DNA of 64,000 nucleotides from Pontederia crassipes (taxonomy: Eukaryota > Streptophyta > Magnoliopsida > Commelinales > Pontederiaceae): contig JAUKPH010000022.1 of the NCBI GenBank assembly GCA_030549335.1, positions 5,133,001-5,197,000 of the forward strand, read 5' to 3'. A program made the position numbers and the translations under genes. Positions 1 to 12,147 of the stretch are shown here, in pieces; the stretch's first letter is position 1; every line of letters begins with the position of its first letter. The notes under the pieces were generated by a model, which worked only from the letters and a program-made list of their open reading frames with translations, searched no databases and was not told the origin of the DNA.

Positions 1-1
1 C

Positions 2-1256
2 TGGGTGAAGGAAAATAAGCTGGATCAACTCGGATTTGCTCGACAGAAGCAGACATATTGCTATCTCTCTGCTGCTGCGACGTTGTTCTCCCTGGAGCTA
101 TCGGACGCTCGCATGTCCTGGGCCAAAAATGGTGTTCTAACTACTGTGATTGATGACTTCTTTGATGTTGGAGGATCAAGAGAAGAACTAGAATGTCTTA
201 TCTCACTGGTTGAAAGGTTAGTTTCCTTGGTGTTTGTCTTTCATTCATGACTTTTCTGTAAACTAGTGAAGTAAATGACATTTTTTTTATTGCATGACAA
301 ATAGATGGGATGATGATGATCATCAGGACTACTGCTCTGATCAAGTGAAGATTATCTTTTCTGCTTTGCACAGTACAACTAGTGACCTTGGATCCAAGGC
401 ATCTGAACTGCAAAAGCGAAACATCACCAACCATCTAGTTGAGATAGTAAGATATAAGATAATTTGCATATTTATGTAAGTAATTATTTTAAAGCAATTG
501 TTTTCATACATCTTTTATGAACTTTCAGTGGCTTAGTTTGATTAAGTCCATGATGAACGAGGCAGAATGGCAGAGAAGCAATGTAATGCCTACCATGTCT
601 GATTATATTACAAACGGATGTGTATCCATGGCGTTGGGGCCAATTATTCTCCCAGCTCTATATTTTGTCGGCCCGAAACTCACAGAGGATGTCATCAGAC
701 ATCCTGAGTATCAGACCCTATTCAGACTTGTGAGCATGTGTGGCCGTCTCCTAAATGACTTGCAAACTTTTCAAGTTAAGATCTTCCTTTCACCGTTCTT
801 TTAATCAATCATACACTTGTTGCATGTCAAGATACTTGGCAAGCAATAATAATTATGTTTGAGCTGTAGCTAAAACACTTGAGGTTTTGGTTTCGCCCAA
901 TGCAGAGAGAACAAAAGGAAGCTAAATTGAACAGCGTGCCGCTTCAGATTCTTCACAGTGGTGGTTCTATCACCGAAGAAGAGGCAAAGACAAAGATCCA
1001 AAACATGATCGACTCCAGTAGGACCGAACTCCTGAAACTGGTCTTGCTTAGTAATGGAAGCGTGGTGCCAAGGCCTTGCAAGGACCTCTTCTGGAAGATG
1101 AGCAGAATAGTGCATATGTTCTATATGAAGAACGATGGCTTCACATCACCAAGAGAAATGGCAGGTGCTGTGCATGCAGTGATCCATGAACCACTCAGAA
1201 TTCCGGCCTCCGCGCTGAAAACCATAATGAAAAGAGAGGAAAATTTGATGGCATAA
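2..1256 (+). CDS. KS: ent-kaurene synthase (class I diterpene synthase), 3' part of gene, four exons
   Basis: Class I diterpene synthase that ionises ent-copalyl diphosphate to ent-kaurene, the plastid entry step to gibberellins. The gene enters from the left edge, so the N-terminus and transit peptide are outside. Exons read as 2-216, 305-446, 529-774 and 906-1256, all with GT..AG introns and continuous phase (the Arg codon is split across the first junction). Exon 1 carries the Mg-binding DDFFD motif (152-166). NDLQT.. at 754-774 continues into ..RE at 906-911, giving the second metal motif (N/D)Dxx(S/T)xxxE across the last intron. Motifs such as [34 protein letters not shown] and MMNEAEW are characteristic of KS. 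The frame stays open to a TAA after EENLMA. A kaurene-synthase-like paralogue making another diterpene cannot be excluded without the full active site. Confidence 0.93.
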
Positions 1257-1877
1257 CCTACATTCCGTGGTAAAAATGATACATTTTCTTTTTTTTTTCG
1301 ACCATAACGCAAAAATGATTTTTTTTCTCGTTATTTCTTATGTGAGAGAAAGAAAGAATGAATTTGATGATAGAAACACCCATAAAAACACTATCCAAGA
1401 TCTTTTTATTGAAATTACAGGGAATAGTTTTTCGCCCATTCATTTCGTTTCTGCTATACAACATTATACATTGAAAAGAAAGTGACTGGGAAGATTTGCC
1501 ATGCCTTATCTGCATTTTCCATTTCATTCATAAGATTATGAAACCCAAATCTTGGCACATTAAACCATCAAAATTTTTGGAAGGATCAAATTTTGGAAAT
1601 TTATATAATTTGGGGGAGATGATTTATTGTAAACCCCTTATTCTCATCCCAATCTGAATCTGATTTTTTTGCCATTCTAAGCATGTCATGTAGCATGAAA
1701 ATGTTCATTTCTAGCCTGAATGGTATAAAAAGACCCCGAACATGTCAGTTCCATAACCATTAATTCAGATTAAAATCCTGATCCCCAATGATGCAAAAAA
1801 AGTAGATGTGAAAGAAACAAGATGTATTTTCCCTTAACCTTGGATCCTATCTATGCTTCGCCTGCAATTGCTTCTTC
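1257..1877. other. 3' flank of kaurene synthase, no gene seen
   Basis: AT-rich sequence that should hold the 3' UTR and polyadenylation region of kaurene synthase. No clear single poly(A) signal was chosen. The short open frames on both strands show no recognisable protein. Confidence 0.6.
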
Positions 1878-2128
1878 CTAAATTAGCCCATCCTGCACGG
1901 CAGTAGGATCAGGCAGAACAGGCGCACCAGGCTTTCTCCAGCTTTCTGCATCTACTGTTCTAAATCTTGTCAAGCAGCAAGGCATACATTACCACGCTCC
2001 TCGCCGATAGGTAATCCTTGCGCATGCTGTCGCCGATGTGCAGTGTTTCCTGTGGGGTCACATCTCCAATGCCATCTCATAGATCTTCCGGACTGGTTTT
2101 TCAATCCCCACTATTCCTCACCAAAGTC
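1878..2128 (-). pseudogene. HAD-superfamily hydrolase (HDHD3-like) C-terminal fragment, frameshifted
   Basis: Read on the minus strand, the stretch encodes recognisable pieces of a haloacid-dehalogenase-like hydrolase in three frames. GIEKPVRKIYEMALE comes first, then TPQETLHIGDSMRKDYLSAR (the HAD motif with conserved GDS), then TVDAESWRKPGAPVLPD. The order matches the C-terminal half of plant HDHD3-type proteins. At least two single-base shifts break it: one before TPQET, and one extra A after LLLD near 1970. A third is likely just before GIEKP. Ordinary GC content against AT-rich surroundings marks it as a dead gene fragment. No N-terminal DxDxT region is visible. Family assignment is from remembered motifs. 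Confidence 0.72.
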
Positions 2129-2139
2129 ATTTGTCCTTT

Positions 2140-3575
2140 CTAAAACGTGATGCACAAAATATAATAAAATGAAAAATGCATAATTTTTAAAATAAATAAT
2201 TTGTTGTTTTCGCAATTAAAAATAATTAATTTAATTTGAGTCAAATTAAATTAATCTTTCATATTTATCAATTTGAGTATGATGAAAATAAATAATATTT
2301 TCTTTGTAAAAGATAATGTGCAAGCAAATAATAATTACTTTTTAAAAATCATTTGTTATTTTCGGAATTACAAAATAAGTTAAAATAGGGAAATCAATTT
2401 GACCCAAATTAAGATTAAACCTATTTTCCTATGATTAAAACAAATAATATCTTTGTTAAAAGATAATGTGTTTGTTAATTTCTTAATTAACAAATAATTT
2501 AAAATAAATATTTCGATTTGGGCCAAATTAAAATAAATCTTTCGTGTTTATACATTGAGTATGATGAAAATAAATAATATTTTCTTTCTAAAAGATAATG
2601 TGCAAGTATAAAAATAATTACCTTTAAAAATAATTTGTTATTTTTGAAATAAAATAACTTGAAATAAATAATTCAATTTGAATTAAATTAAGATTAATCT
2701 TTCCTTTTTTTCCTTTTTTTCAATTTGAGTATGATTAAAATCAATAATATTTTTTCTTCTAAAAGATAATGTGAAAGTAAATAATAATTAATTTTTTAAA
2801 AATAATGTGTTGCTTTGGAATTAAAAAATAAGTTAAAATATATAATTCATTTCAGTCAAATAAAAAATTAATCATTTTTCCACCAATTTGAGTATTATTA
2901 AAACAAATAATGTTCCCTTTATAAAAGGTAATGCACAAAATATAATAAAATGAATAATATGTAATTTCTAAAATAAATAATTTTTTATTTCAGGAATTAA
3001 AAATAATTTAAAATAAATAATTCAATTTGAGTCAAATTAAATTCAATATTTCCTTTATTAGCAATTTGAATATGAAGAAAATAAATAATATTTATAAATG
3101 ATATTGTGCAAGTAAATAATAATTCCTTTTCAAAATATAATTCGTCTTTTTCCTAATTAAAAAAATAATTTAAAATAAATAATTCCATTTGACTCAAATT
3201 AAAAGATAATGTGCAAGGAAATAATAATTCCTTTTTAAAGGTTAATTTTTCTTTTCGAAATTAAAAGATAAACTAAAATAAATAATTCAATTTGGTTCAA
3301 ATTAAGAATAAACTTTCCTTTTTATAAAATTGAGTATGATTAGAATAAATTATATTTTCTTTCTAAAAGATAATGTGCAAGTAAATAATAATTCATTTTT
3401 TCAAAAGATAATTTATTATTATTTGATAAAAATGACTTAAAATACTTTTTATGGTTTAAATTTGGGTCAAATTAAGATTAATATTTCCTTTCATCAATTG
3501 ATTATGATTAAAATAAATAATCTTCCTTTATTAAAAGGTAATAGAAAAATATAATTAAATAAATAATATGTAATT
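2140..3575. repeat. AT-rich degenerate tandem repeat array, unit about 165 bp
   Basis: A phrase close to AAAAGATAATGTGCAAGTAAATAA recurs in degenerate form near 2310, 2464, 2598, 2765, 2930, 3102, 3204, 3369 and 3535, mostly 154-172 bp apart. Between these, a second phrase like TCAATTTGAGTCAAATTAA recurs. A variant, TGCACAAAATATAATAAAATGA, is seen near 2150 and 2932. The units are diverged, so this is an old satellite-like array with no coding content. Confidence 0.75.
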
Positions 3576-3592
3576 TCTTAATTTATCACATG

Positions 3593-3955
3593 TTTCATCT
3601 TTACTTAATTGAAAGTACATGATAACATCATTACATTAATTGATTGTGCCATGTGCCCTTGGAAATCTCAAACACACTTTTAGGTTTTTAGATGATGACA
3701 TTAGTTCTCAAAGGAGTCTCAATCACTATAAATTGAAATGCATTTACTTTTTATTTCTATTAAGTACATTCATTAACTTTTTTTATAATATCTTTCATCT
3801 TTACTTATTGAAGGCTCAGAACAATATCATTACAATCAGGTCATGGGGCTCTTAGGAAATTTCAAACACCTTTTAGATGATGACATTATTTTTTGAGAAG
3901 CCTCAATCACCATGAGATGAAAGATATTTACTTCTTAACTTTAATGAGTACTGAC
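3593..3955 (+). repeat. Diverged tandem duplication, two ~200-bp units
   Basis: Unit A starts at 3593 and unit B at 3793, both with TTTCATCTTTACTTA. Shared blocks follow in the same order: CATTACA, ACACxxTTTTAG, TTAGATGATGACATTA, then CCTCAATCAC. The 71-residue open frame over part of unit A has no recognisable domain. Confidence 0.65.
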
Positions 3956-5291
3956 ACATTTTCTTCAATTTGATACTTTATTAGTCATCGATACATCAAA
4001 CATTCACATCAATTATTCTTCATGTTTTAGCCTTATTATGACTGAGCATGCATAATTATGGCTGAGCATGCATTTCATGTATCTAGGTGTTATATACACT
4101 CAACATTCATCAATACATAACCTATATATCTTAAAAATAGATTTAAAACATCATACGAGGCATCCTGCATTGGTCACAACCTTGACATATTGGTTTCGTC
4201 CGTATGCCTAATCACGATCGTGGACCCCATGTTCACGGGCGTGACAAAGTCCCTGATCCTATATATTTTTTTCATTTGTAATATCTATCACTTTTATTAT
4301 CCCCAAGGATAATAAAGATGCTCATCGTCCTTCTCTTCCAATACTTTCTTTTCTTTCTCAAGAAAAATTACATCTCGACTCTTAATAAGGACCTTTATCA
4401 TTGTGGAAGAATTATATCCTTTGGATTTTTCATTGTATCCTATGAATCTGCATATTATCGTCCTAGAATCTAGCTTGCCTTAAATTGATTAGGAATCAAT
4501 ACATGTGCTTTAAATCCCCATATTCGAAGATGGCATAAATTGGGTTTTCTGCCATTCCATCTTTCGCAGGGCATGAATTCAACTGGCTTGGTAGAAATTT
4601 TATTTTGTATGTAATTAGCAGTCACCACTGTCTCACCCCAAAAACTCTTTACGAGTCCTGAGTGTGACAATATACACCTTATTGCATTTATAAGGGATCT
4701 ATTCTTTTTTTCGCCACAATATTTTGTTGTGATGTGTAGGGCATTGTAGTATGTCTACATATGCCTGCTTGAATGCAAGTCTTTAAATTTTTGAGAGGTA
4801 TATTCACCTCCTCTATCCGTTCTTAATATCTTAATTGGTTTTTCTATTTTTTTTCTCCATTTCGATCATATATCTCTTAAATATTTTAAAAGCTTTAGCT
4901 TTTTTTCTCAAGAAATAAATGTAGGAGAATTTGGAGTAATCATCTATGAATGCTATGAAGTACTCTTCTTTATTGTGTGTAGCAACACTCAGTGGATTAC
5001 AAATATTTGAATAAAATTACTCCCGATTGTTTCGTTGACCCAATTCCGGTTGGGAAAGGCTTTCGAATTAGTTTTTTGGTCAAACAATGTTCATAGGTTT
5101 ATACTTGCAATTGTTATGTTGGACACTAAGTTCATTTTCTTTATTTATTCCATTTTAGATTTTCCTAGGTGCCCAAGCCTTTCATGCCATAAATCATAAT
5201 TAGATGCACACACAAAGTACTCTAAAGTTACGTTCATTGATTCATCATTAATGGTAGGAAGATAGAACGGATCGTGCTCGAGAACAAACTT

Positions 5292-5558
5292 TCACATAGC
5301 TACGATCTTTTGGTTCTTTCGTATGGATACATGACCATTATAATATTTGACTTCAAAATTCTTCTTCAGAAGGACAAGTATAGAGATGAGATTCCTACGA
5401 AACCCTGAAGCATACAACACATCATGAAGCACCACGACGCTTTCTTCTAGAACCAATTTGTAAGTTCCAATACCCTTAACGTCCAGATAGGTGTTATTCT
5501 CCATGAAGATTCTCTGTTCACCTTCCTTCATTTCCTTGAAGTCAACAAGGCCTTCCAT
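5292..5558 (-). pseudogene. Copia protease-region remnant
   Basis: An 88-codon open block includes YLDVKGIGTYKL and LHDVLYASGFRRNLIS. These are the segment after the aspartic protease active site in Copia polyproteins, leading toward the GAG-pre-integrase region. The catalytic DSG lies in the decayed sequence to its right. Confidence 0.75.
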
Positions 5559-5871
5559 AGTTTTGGAGATGTGAAGAGTGGTATCAGAATCAATCCACCA
5601 GCCTTTAATATTTGTCGTTGCAACATTACATTCGATGACTATGACATATTTAGACTTATTTTGGCTTTACCTAGACAAGGCCCTACTTGAGCCTACTGAT
5701 AGTAGGACACTTGGATCTGAAATGGCCATACTTTCGTCTGTGCTTTCCCTTGAATTGTTTCTTCCTAGGTCTAATGTTCTTGCAGTGGTGCACCAAATGA
5801 ACTTCTTCAATAAGATCTCTAACGTCCTTTGCTTCAAAGACTTTTCATTTCTTCCTGCTCTTAGTCATATC

Positions 5872-6525
5872 TTATTCTATGACTAGCTGGTCTAGTAGGT
5901 CAGTCACTGACTTAAGAGTTCCGTTAAGCTGTAGTGTAGTGACAACCATATCGAAAGACGATGAGAGATCACTAAACACTGTGGAGACCTGCAATGATTT
6001 AGGTAGGATAGTTCCTACAGTGGCTAAGTCTTTAGCCATGAAAATCATTTTATTTACATGCTCTATGACATTTTTGCCCTCCATTTTACAAGTATTATAT
6101 TTATGAAGGAGTACTTGTATGTTTGGTTCTATTTTCGAATCATACTTTTCTTTAATAGCATTCCATAAGTCATGAGCATTCTTATGAGTTTCAAAGACCC
6201 TAATAAGATGTTCTTCTATATGCATCAGTAAGAAAGACCTGGTTATTTTGTATTTGCCCTCCCACTATTTATGAGCCATTATGTGCTCAACATTAGCTTC
6301 TGCAGGAAGCACTAAGGCAGGGGAGTCAATTATTGGTTCCAAATTATGATGCATCAACTCATACCTAATCTTTCTGCTCCACATGTCATAATTAATGCCA
6401 TTCAGACGCTCCATCTTCACCAAATACCAATGAAGCAAGTAGAAGAAGACAATGATGGAGATTAGGGACTTCCGACAGGAGTTTATGATGGTCGTTCTCG
6501 ACCTCAATTTATAGTGCTCACCCAC
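5872..6525 (-). pseudogene. Copia gag remnant (UBN2 type), two frames
   Basis: The right part (6265-6525) contains MERLNGINYDMWSRKIRY, the usual N-terminal gag motif for substrate-free plant Copia gag. A stop follows. The next open block (5872-6225) has AHDLWNAIKEKYDS and NVIEHVNKM, typical of the UBN2 domain. The protein would have packaged element RNA; it is broken here. Confidence 0.8.
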
Positions 6526-6530
6526 GATTT

Positions 6531-7320
6531 TTAAAATTAATTGTTAACTAACTTGGACTGTGTTGAGAGTTAGGGGTTGTTTATTTGTAACACATGCTTT
6601 AGTATTTAGTGTAATTAGTAGGCTTCTAGCTATTAATAAAGTTGAAATTGGAAAAAAAATGTGCTCAATATCTAATACACCACTGTGCCTCTAAGTCGAA
6701 TATTTGACTATTAATAAATGCTGGCCAACAAGCAGACCACATGGGAACACCATCTCAGGTGCTTACTAGCTCTAATTTTTTTTCATATCTAGCATCATGA
6801 TAGGCCAGGTACTAAATAGAATTTAGTGATTTGATTTTTGTACTACTGTTCGTGAGTCCAATCAATGATAATAGAATATAATTTACTAATATGATATTGT
6901 GAATTATGAGAAAAATTAAGTTTTAATGCTCTACAGTAGCTATCGAAATAATTAGGTGTTAGTAACATTATGAAGCAATTAATTTAAAAAGTATAATATT
7001 AAATTTTGTGATCTCCCCATAGCAGAAGCATCCCAATAAATTGCGCAATTTGCTCATGTGGTATTTACAAATTTATGTTGATTCATGAATAATAGCAAAT
7101 TTTTGGGTTTTGTTCTTGAAGAATAGTTTACCATGGAGTCTTGTGACAAAATATTTACTTTTTTAAAAGAGGAGTATCTTGCATGCTAAAAATAACTCAG
7201 GAATCTATCTAACAAAACATGCTAAATAAGTATTAACTTCACATAATACATGCATGCTTAATTTCATCATATCCAAAATGTGTTATATACATTCACATCA
7301 CATAATATTGAATATGGAAA
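6531..7320. other. Spacer, no gene seen
   Basis: AT-rich non-coding sequence between the Copia remnant and the next LTR-like repeat. I see no conserved domain, RNA gene or clear terminal repeat. Confidence 0.5.
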
Positions 7321-8097
7321 GAGTGGAAATAGTGTCTAGATAGAAAGAGAAGAAATAAACATCAAGATCCCTATCTTTAGAGAATTATTTATCTCCACAC
7401 GAAGTTTTCTATTGAGTTTACAATAATAATACTCTCAATATGCAAAAAGTCATTGAGTTTGTCAACTAGCAATTATTGAAGAACTTAATCTCTTATTCTG
7501 TTAATATGCAATGACTTGAATACAGTTTCATGTGTTGTATGCATAATACTCATCGCATGTTTATTATTTTTCAATGCACTTCTCATCATTTTCAATTGTT
7601 TGAAAATGCATGAAGGAAAAACATATTTATAGGTTTGAAAAGTTGCTTCACAAAGGGATGCATCTAATGGCTTTTCATTCAAAAGACACATCTATTAATG
7701 AAAGGGTTCACTTAGTTCCTTTTCATATAAGGACACACCTTATGGTGAAAGGACATCTATTCCTATGTAAACACATTTCAATGGCCACATCATATTATGA
7801 AACAATGCATTTATTCAAGTGTGAATACAACTCTTTAAATATGAACACAACTATTCAAATGTGAATATACCTTTTCACTTATGAATTGATTCAATCCTTC
7901 ATCTAAGAACATCCTTTCATTAATAAGATACTCTTCATAGCACCATTTCACTTATAACACATTGGAACATTCTTTGCATTCAATATTATTACACTTTATT
8001 GTTGAAAAGATGAACATAACACTTAACTAATTAGTATGAACACATTTTCAATATTCACAAAGTAATATATTTGAAATTTGAACTTCAAATTCCAACA
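7321..8097 (-). repeat. LTR-like repeat, copy A (~780 bp)
   Basis: This stretch repeats at 16209-17007 in the same orientation. Shared blocks include AGAAAGAGAAGAAATAAA, ACACGAAGTTT, TGCAATGACTT, TTCACTTAGTTC and TCAAATTCCAACA at the right edge. The ends resemble TGTTGGAA..TTCCAACA as in Copia LTRs. CTCCACAAAG, just right of this copy, would be a polypurine tract on the minus strand. Copies A and B may be the two LTRs of one element or two separate relics. Confidence 0.6.
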
Positions 8098-9210
8098 ATT
8101 CTCCACAAAGTTGCAAATTTAAAATATTAAGTTGTACAATCATGCATAATAAAAGATATTGTTAGATTTAAATTTTCCGTTGGTGTAAATATTTCAAAGT
8201 TCAAATAAGTAAATAGTAACTATTAGATTTGAACTATTACTCTGAAACCTTAAACAAAAAACATCATACACACAATTGTGCTCAATATTTCGAATAAGAG
8301 ACTATAATAACTAGTATTATTATAGTTATGTGCTCATCCCAATTTCATGAATATTTATAAGAGTAAACCTCTTGATTGAAGCCACACCACTTCTATATTC
8401 ATATAGGTGTAAATATAGATTTAGAATAACACATATTCCTCCATTAAGAGCTTTTTTAACTCATCCTTAATTACTATTTGCACTAAATTCTCTTCTTAGT
8501 GCGACAATTATTAAGTAACTTATTGTTATTCTTTGAACTCTCAGACTATATTTTTACTAGAATAATTAAGAAGAGTTTTTATTACTAATAATCATAATTT
8601 TAAATTGAAATTTAAGTACTCAACATTGCACACTTTTGTTAATGTAAAATACTTTTAAATAGAGGATAGGAATGATTGTCACTAGCCGTGGCCACATCAA
8701 AATTATTCAAACCATTTCACTTCTTTCCAATTGTTGATATTACACAAAGTCAACAAGGAAATATATTTTCATTGACTTTTGAGGTGGTGCACCCTCACAT
8801 TTTAAGATAATCACAAATTTATTTCTCTTTAGTCAAAAGAGAAATTTATTTACATCTATGGTCTTAATGAGAAATTTAAAAACTCTTATACCATTTAGTC
8901 ACTAGGAGTTCTTGTCATCATGTGAACTTCACCAATACAATTTTTCACATTCTAGCCTAGACTTTCTTTTGTCTACATAGTTTTAATATATGATAAATTC
9001 CTCCATTAAGGTTTATTTAGTTAATTTACTTTCAAGTACTAATCCGAATGTTATTCTCAAATATTCTTTTGCCAATAGGCACAAGTATAATTTAAGTTTA
9101 TATTCAATAGACATAAATAAATCAACAAATAGACCTTTTCATAGTCGTCTATTTTGCTTTTTGTCATCTATTCACATGATCAATTTTCACACCGATCAAT
9201 TGATTATAGC
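8098..9210. other. Probable retrotransposon non-coding interior
   Basis: AT-rich sequence beginning with a possible minus-strand polypurine tract next to LTR-like copy A. Phrases such as GCACTAAATTCTCTTCTTAGTG look like the non-coding 3' part of plant Copia elements. No intact frame encodes a domain. Confidence 0.4.
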
Positions 9211-9724
9211 ACGTGGCTACGAACCACAGAAGAGTTTCCATGACTCTACCACCCGGCCAATCCTGTTCCATTTAATCTCTTTTTCATGGCCACATATATT
9301 TATGGCTAAGGAATGGAAAATCTTTTTCCTGTTACATGAATCAAATGAAAAATGTTTGTGACACTGAAATGTACCAAAGATTTTTGAATTCATTTATTCC
9401 TCTCCGATGTGGATCATATGTGAATTCCCTCTCTCTAAAAATATAGAAAAAAATGGAAATTGTTCACTGAACAATACAAAAAGGGATTCGATTGATGGCA
9501 TTTGCTATTACCTTGACACCAAAGAAGAGTTCGGCTCCTAAGTGATAAAAGAAAGAAGAATTCATCTTCTTTCTTTTTTTATTACCTTCCTCGCGTAAAT
9601 GGGGGAGAAGTCAAGAAAATGCGACAGGATCGTTTATCTGATATTTTGTACCTGAACTAGTGGCTCACTTTTTCTAAGTAATGGGGAAGAGGATCGAAAC
9701 ATGCCACTGAAAGACTCTACTGAG
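9211..9724. other. Plastid-derived DNA (NUPT) from the inverted-repeat rps12-trnV spacer
   Basis: From about GTGGCTACGAACCACAGAAG through TTCCATGACTCTACC, TTCGGCTCCTAAGTGAT and CTAAGTAATGGGGAAGAGG to CCACTGAAAGACTCTACTGAG, the sequence matches my memory of the conserved chloroplast inverted-repeat spacer between rps12/rps7 and trnV-GAC. Its composition is unlike its neighbours. It ends abruptly at CTACTGAG, where chloroplast DNA would continue differently. It has no gene function here. No alignment was run, so the edges are approximate. Confidence 0.7.
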
Positions 9725-11081
9725 TTTAAAGAAGGGGAAGGAACTGTCAACCCCATTTTCTCCAACAAGATACCAAAGTGGATTGAGCTTGGAATGAGCA
9801 TGAAGAAATTAACGATACTTCTTTATCTTTTCCATTCAAATTGTCATTCTTCATAAACTTCACTTCAGTCTATACACATTCCAAACATCATATCACAATT
9901 GATTAGTTTGTTTCTATGATCGTATATGGAATAACAAAATCACATCGAGATTGAATCATCAATCAAATGTCCCACATAGTTGATTACTTTAGATATATAA
10001 TCATCTTCTGTTCTATGACCATCAAGGTGGTCAATTTTCTCAGATAACTCATATATTTATGTCATATTGAAAGCTTTTTTATGTTCAAAATTAGTTTGTA
10101 CGTGAATGGCCAGTCCACCATTACTAACTCTTCCGATAATAGGATCCAACTCAAGATTCTTAAGAATATGTATCTCTAAGCATTCATATAACATGGATGA
10201 TTTTTTTGAATTTTTTCGTCCATCAATTCTTGACAATTCATTAGTCAATTCCCTCGAATGCTTACAGTTGAAAGAAAGCAAATGAGTAATTCATACACTT
10301 CGCCAACATCCCTCTTTGCTTACTCTCGCATAGTATATAATGCAAATATATTTTAAAAATTTAATACCCACAATTTTGGCAACATTTATATTTTAATATC
10401 TGAGAATCTACTAATAAATTATAATTTTAAAATATCACAAATATTTCATTCATTATAATTTAATTACACCATGATTAAATTAAAAAAATCTAATAATAAA
10501 TTATAATAGTAAAATTTTAGGTATTCCATCTATCATAATTTAATTACACTAACAATATATTATAATACCGTTTAAACATCATTGTTTAAACATCATTGTT
10601 TTGATCGCGCAATGTCTTGGGGTCTCATGGATGTTTTCCCATAGTTGGTTGAACGTCCTCCTAGATGTTTTTCCCATCCTCCTATTATCTGTTCACTCCC
10701 ACATGCCTAATCTTTAGTAGACTTTCTTTCATCATTTGTGCCTCTTGAGATGTTTATCAGTAACATCTCTTTCTCAAAAACTTCTAAGGCTTAGATGGAT
10801 TCAACAATATCTCATTGCCTCCATTCTTCACTTGTGGATCCATTTATAATCATTTCTCATATGAATACAAGATATTTGTTAGTAGCATCTTGTGATGAAC
10901 TTTGCATCCAAACGTTCATTTAAGCATAGCATCTTATGCTTTCAACCTGTGTAGAGTCTATCAAGATATTATTTGTAACACATCTTTTCAGATAATTTGT
11001 CGAACATGTTGGGCACATGTTTTGTTTTCTTGTGATTTTTACTAGTAACATCACTACCTTTTTTGACAATTGATGAACATG
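9725..11081. other. Spacer, no gene seen
   Basis: AT-rich sequence between the plastid fragment and the CACTA element. Open frames of 60-75 codons show no known domain. The sequence just left of 11082 and just right of 15691 shares diverged phrases (GCACATGTT / GCATGTTCT, then GTGATxTTTAC), so the CACTA may have landed in a short local duplication. Confidence 0.4.
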
Positions 11082-12147
11082 CACTACAAAAAAATTATTG
11101 AATAGCAATGGGAACTAGCGTCTCAAAGACGGCGACGCTAAGTCGACGCCATTGTTAATGCAACAATGTCGTCGCAGCATCGAAGGAAATGCGACGTAGA
11201 TAGCGTCACGTTTGCCTTGGTTTAGCATCACCTTCGCGTTATAAAAATGCAACGCCATCTTGACTCTTTTTTGACACTAGAGCGACACTATAGGTGCGCG
11301 CTAACAACCTCGACATTGCCCTCCTTTGACCTTGTACCTCAATCGTCGCCCTCCTCCGACCGCGACGTCCCCCTCTCCTCCTTTGGCCCCGACCCCGATG
11401 CTACCCTCCTCCTCTTTCGATCCCGACATTGCCTTGCTCCTCCTTTTACCCCGATGCCGCCCTTCTCCGACCTGCTCCGACATCCTCACCGTGCCGGCGT
11501 TTGCCAGTTACAATAAGTCCCTATTTTTATTGAATTTATTTTTATATTTAATTAAAACTACAACTAACATGATTTAAACATTTCCATATTCTTTTTATAA
11601 TTACAACTAACATGATTTCTGTAATATAATACCTAGTTAGCATGATGAAACTAATTAGCATGATTTCTATAATATCATACCTAATTATCATCTTTTTCAT
11701 GTTTGTGACATCTTTCCATTATCATGCCTTTAGAAAGTTGGAAGCAAGAAGTTTAAAACTTTTCAAACGATATTAATCAAATTTTATTTCTAGACATCAT
11801 TTCAAAGTTGAGCTCACTAGACAAATGTTGACACTTATATCCTATCTGAATCTATATTGTTCTTAATTATGCCTAAAATCCTAGGAGAAAATAATGGTAA
11901 ATTCTAGTAAATTTTAGGTTAGACTCAACTTGAAATCAAATACTGATCTTTTTTTCACATTTTGGTCTCTTTTGGTCATGTTCTCATTTTAGTTACTAAG
12001 AATGTGGATCAACATTCTTGGTAAATAAAATAAGGATATTGAAAAAAGAGACCATAATATAGTAATTTATTGATCAGTAAGAATTTATTGACATATGTCT
12101 TAGTGCTATTAATATGCAAAAAGATTAACTAATTGTCCATTACAGAA

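Larger units (their letters stand above)
4280..6530 (-). mobile_element. Degenerate Ty1/Copia retrotransposon, minus strand, LTRs not seen
   Basis: Minus-strand fragments appear in the Copia order gag, protease, integrase when read from right to left. The gag start is at 6265-6525 and the gag body (UBN2-like) at 5872-6225. The protease region is at 5292-5558 and integrase at about 4470-5000. The integrase piece at 4769-4843 reads IKILRTDRGGEYTSQKF, the block around the second catalytic Asp. Stops and shifts separate the pieces, and reverse transcriptase and RNase H are missing. No flanking LTR pair was found, so this is an old truncated copy. Confidence 0.85.
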
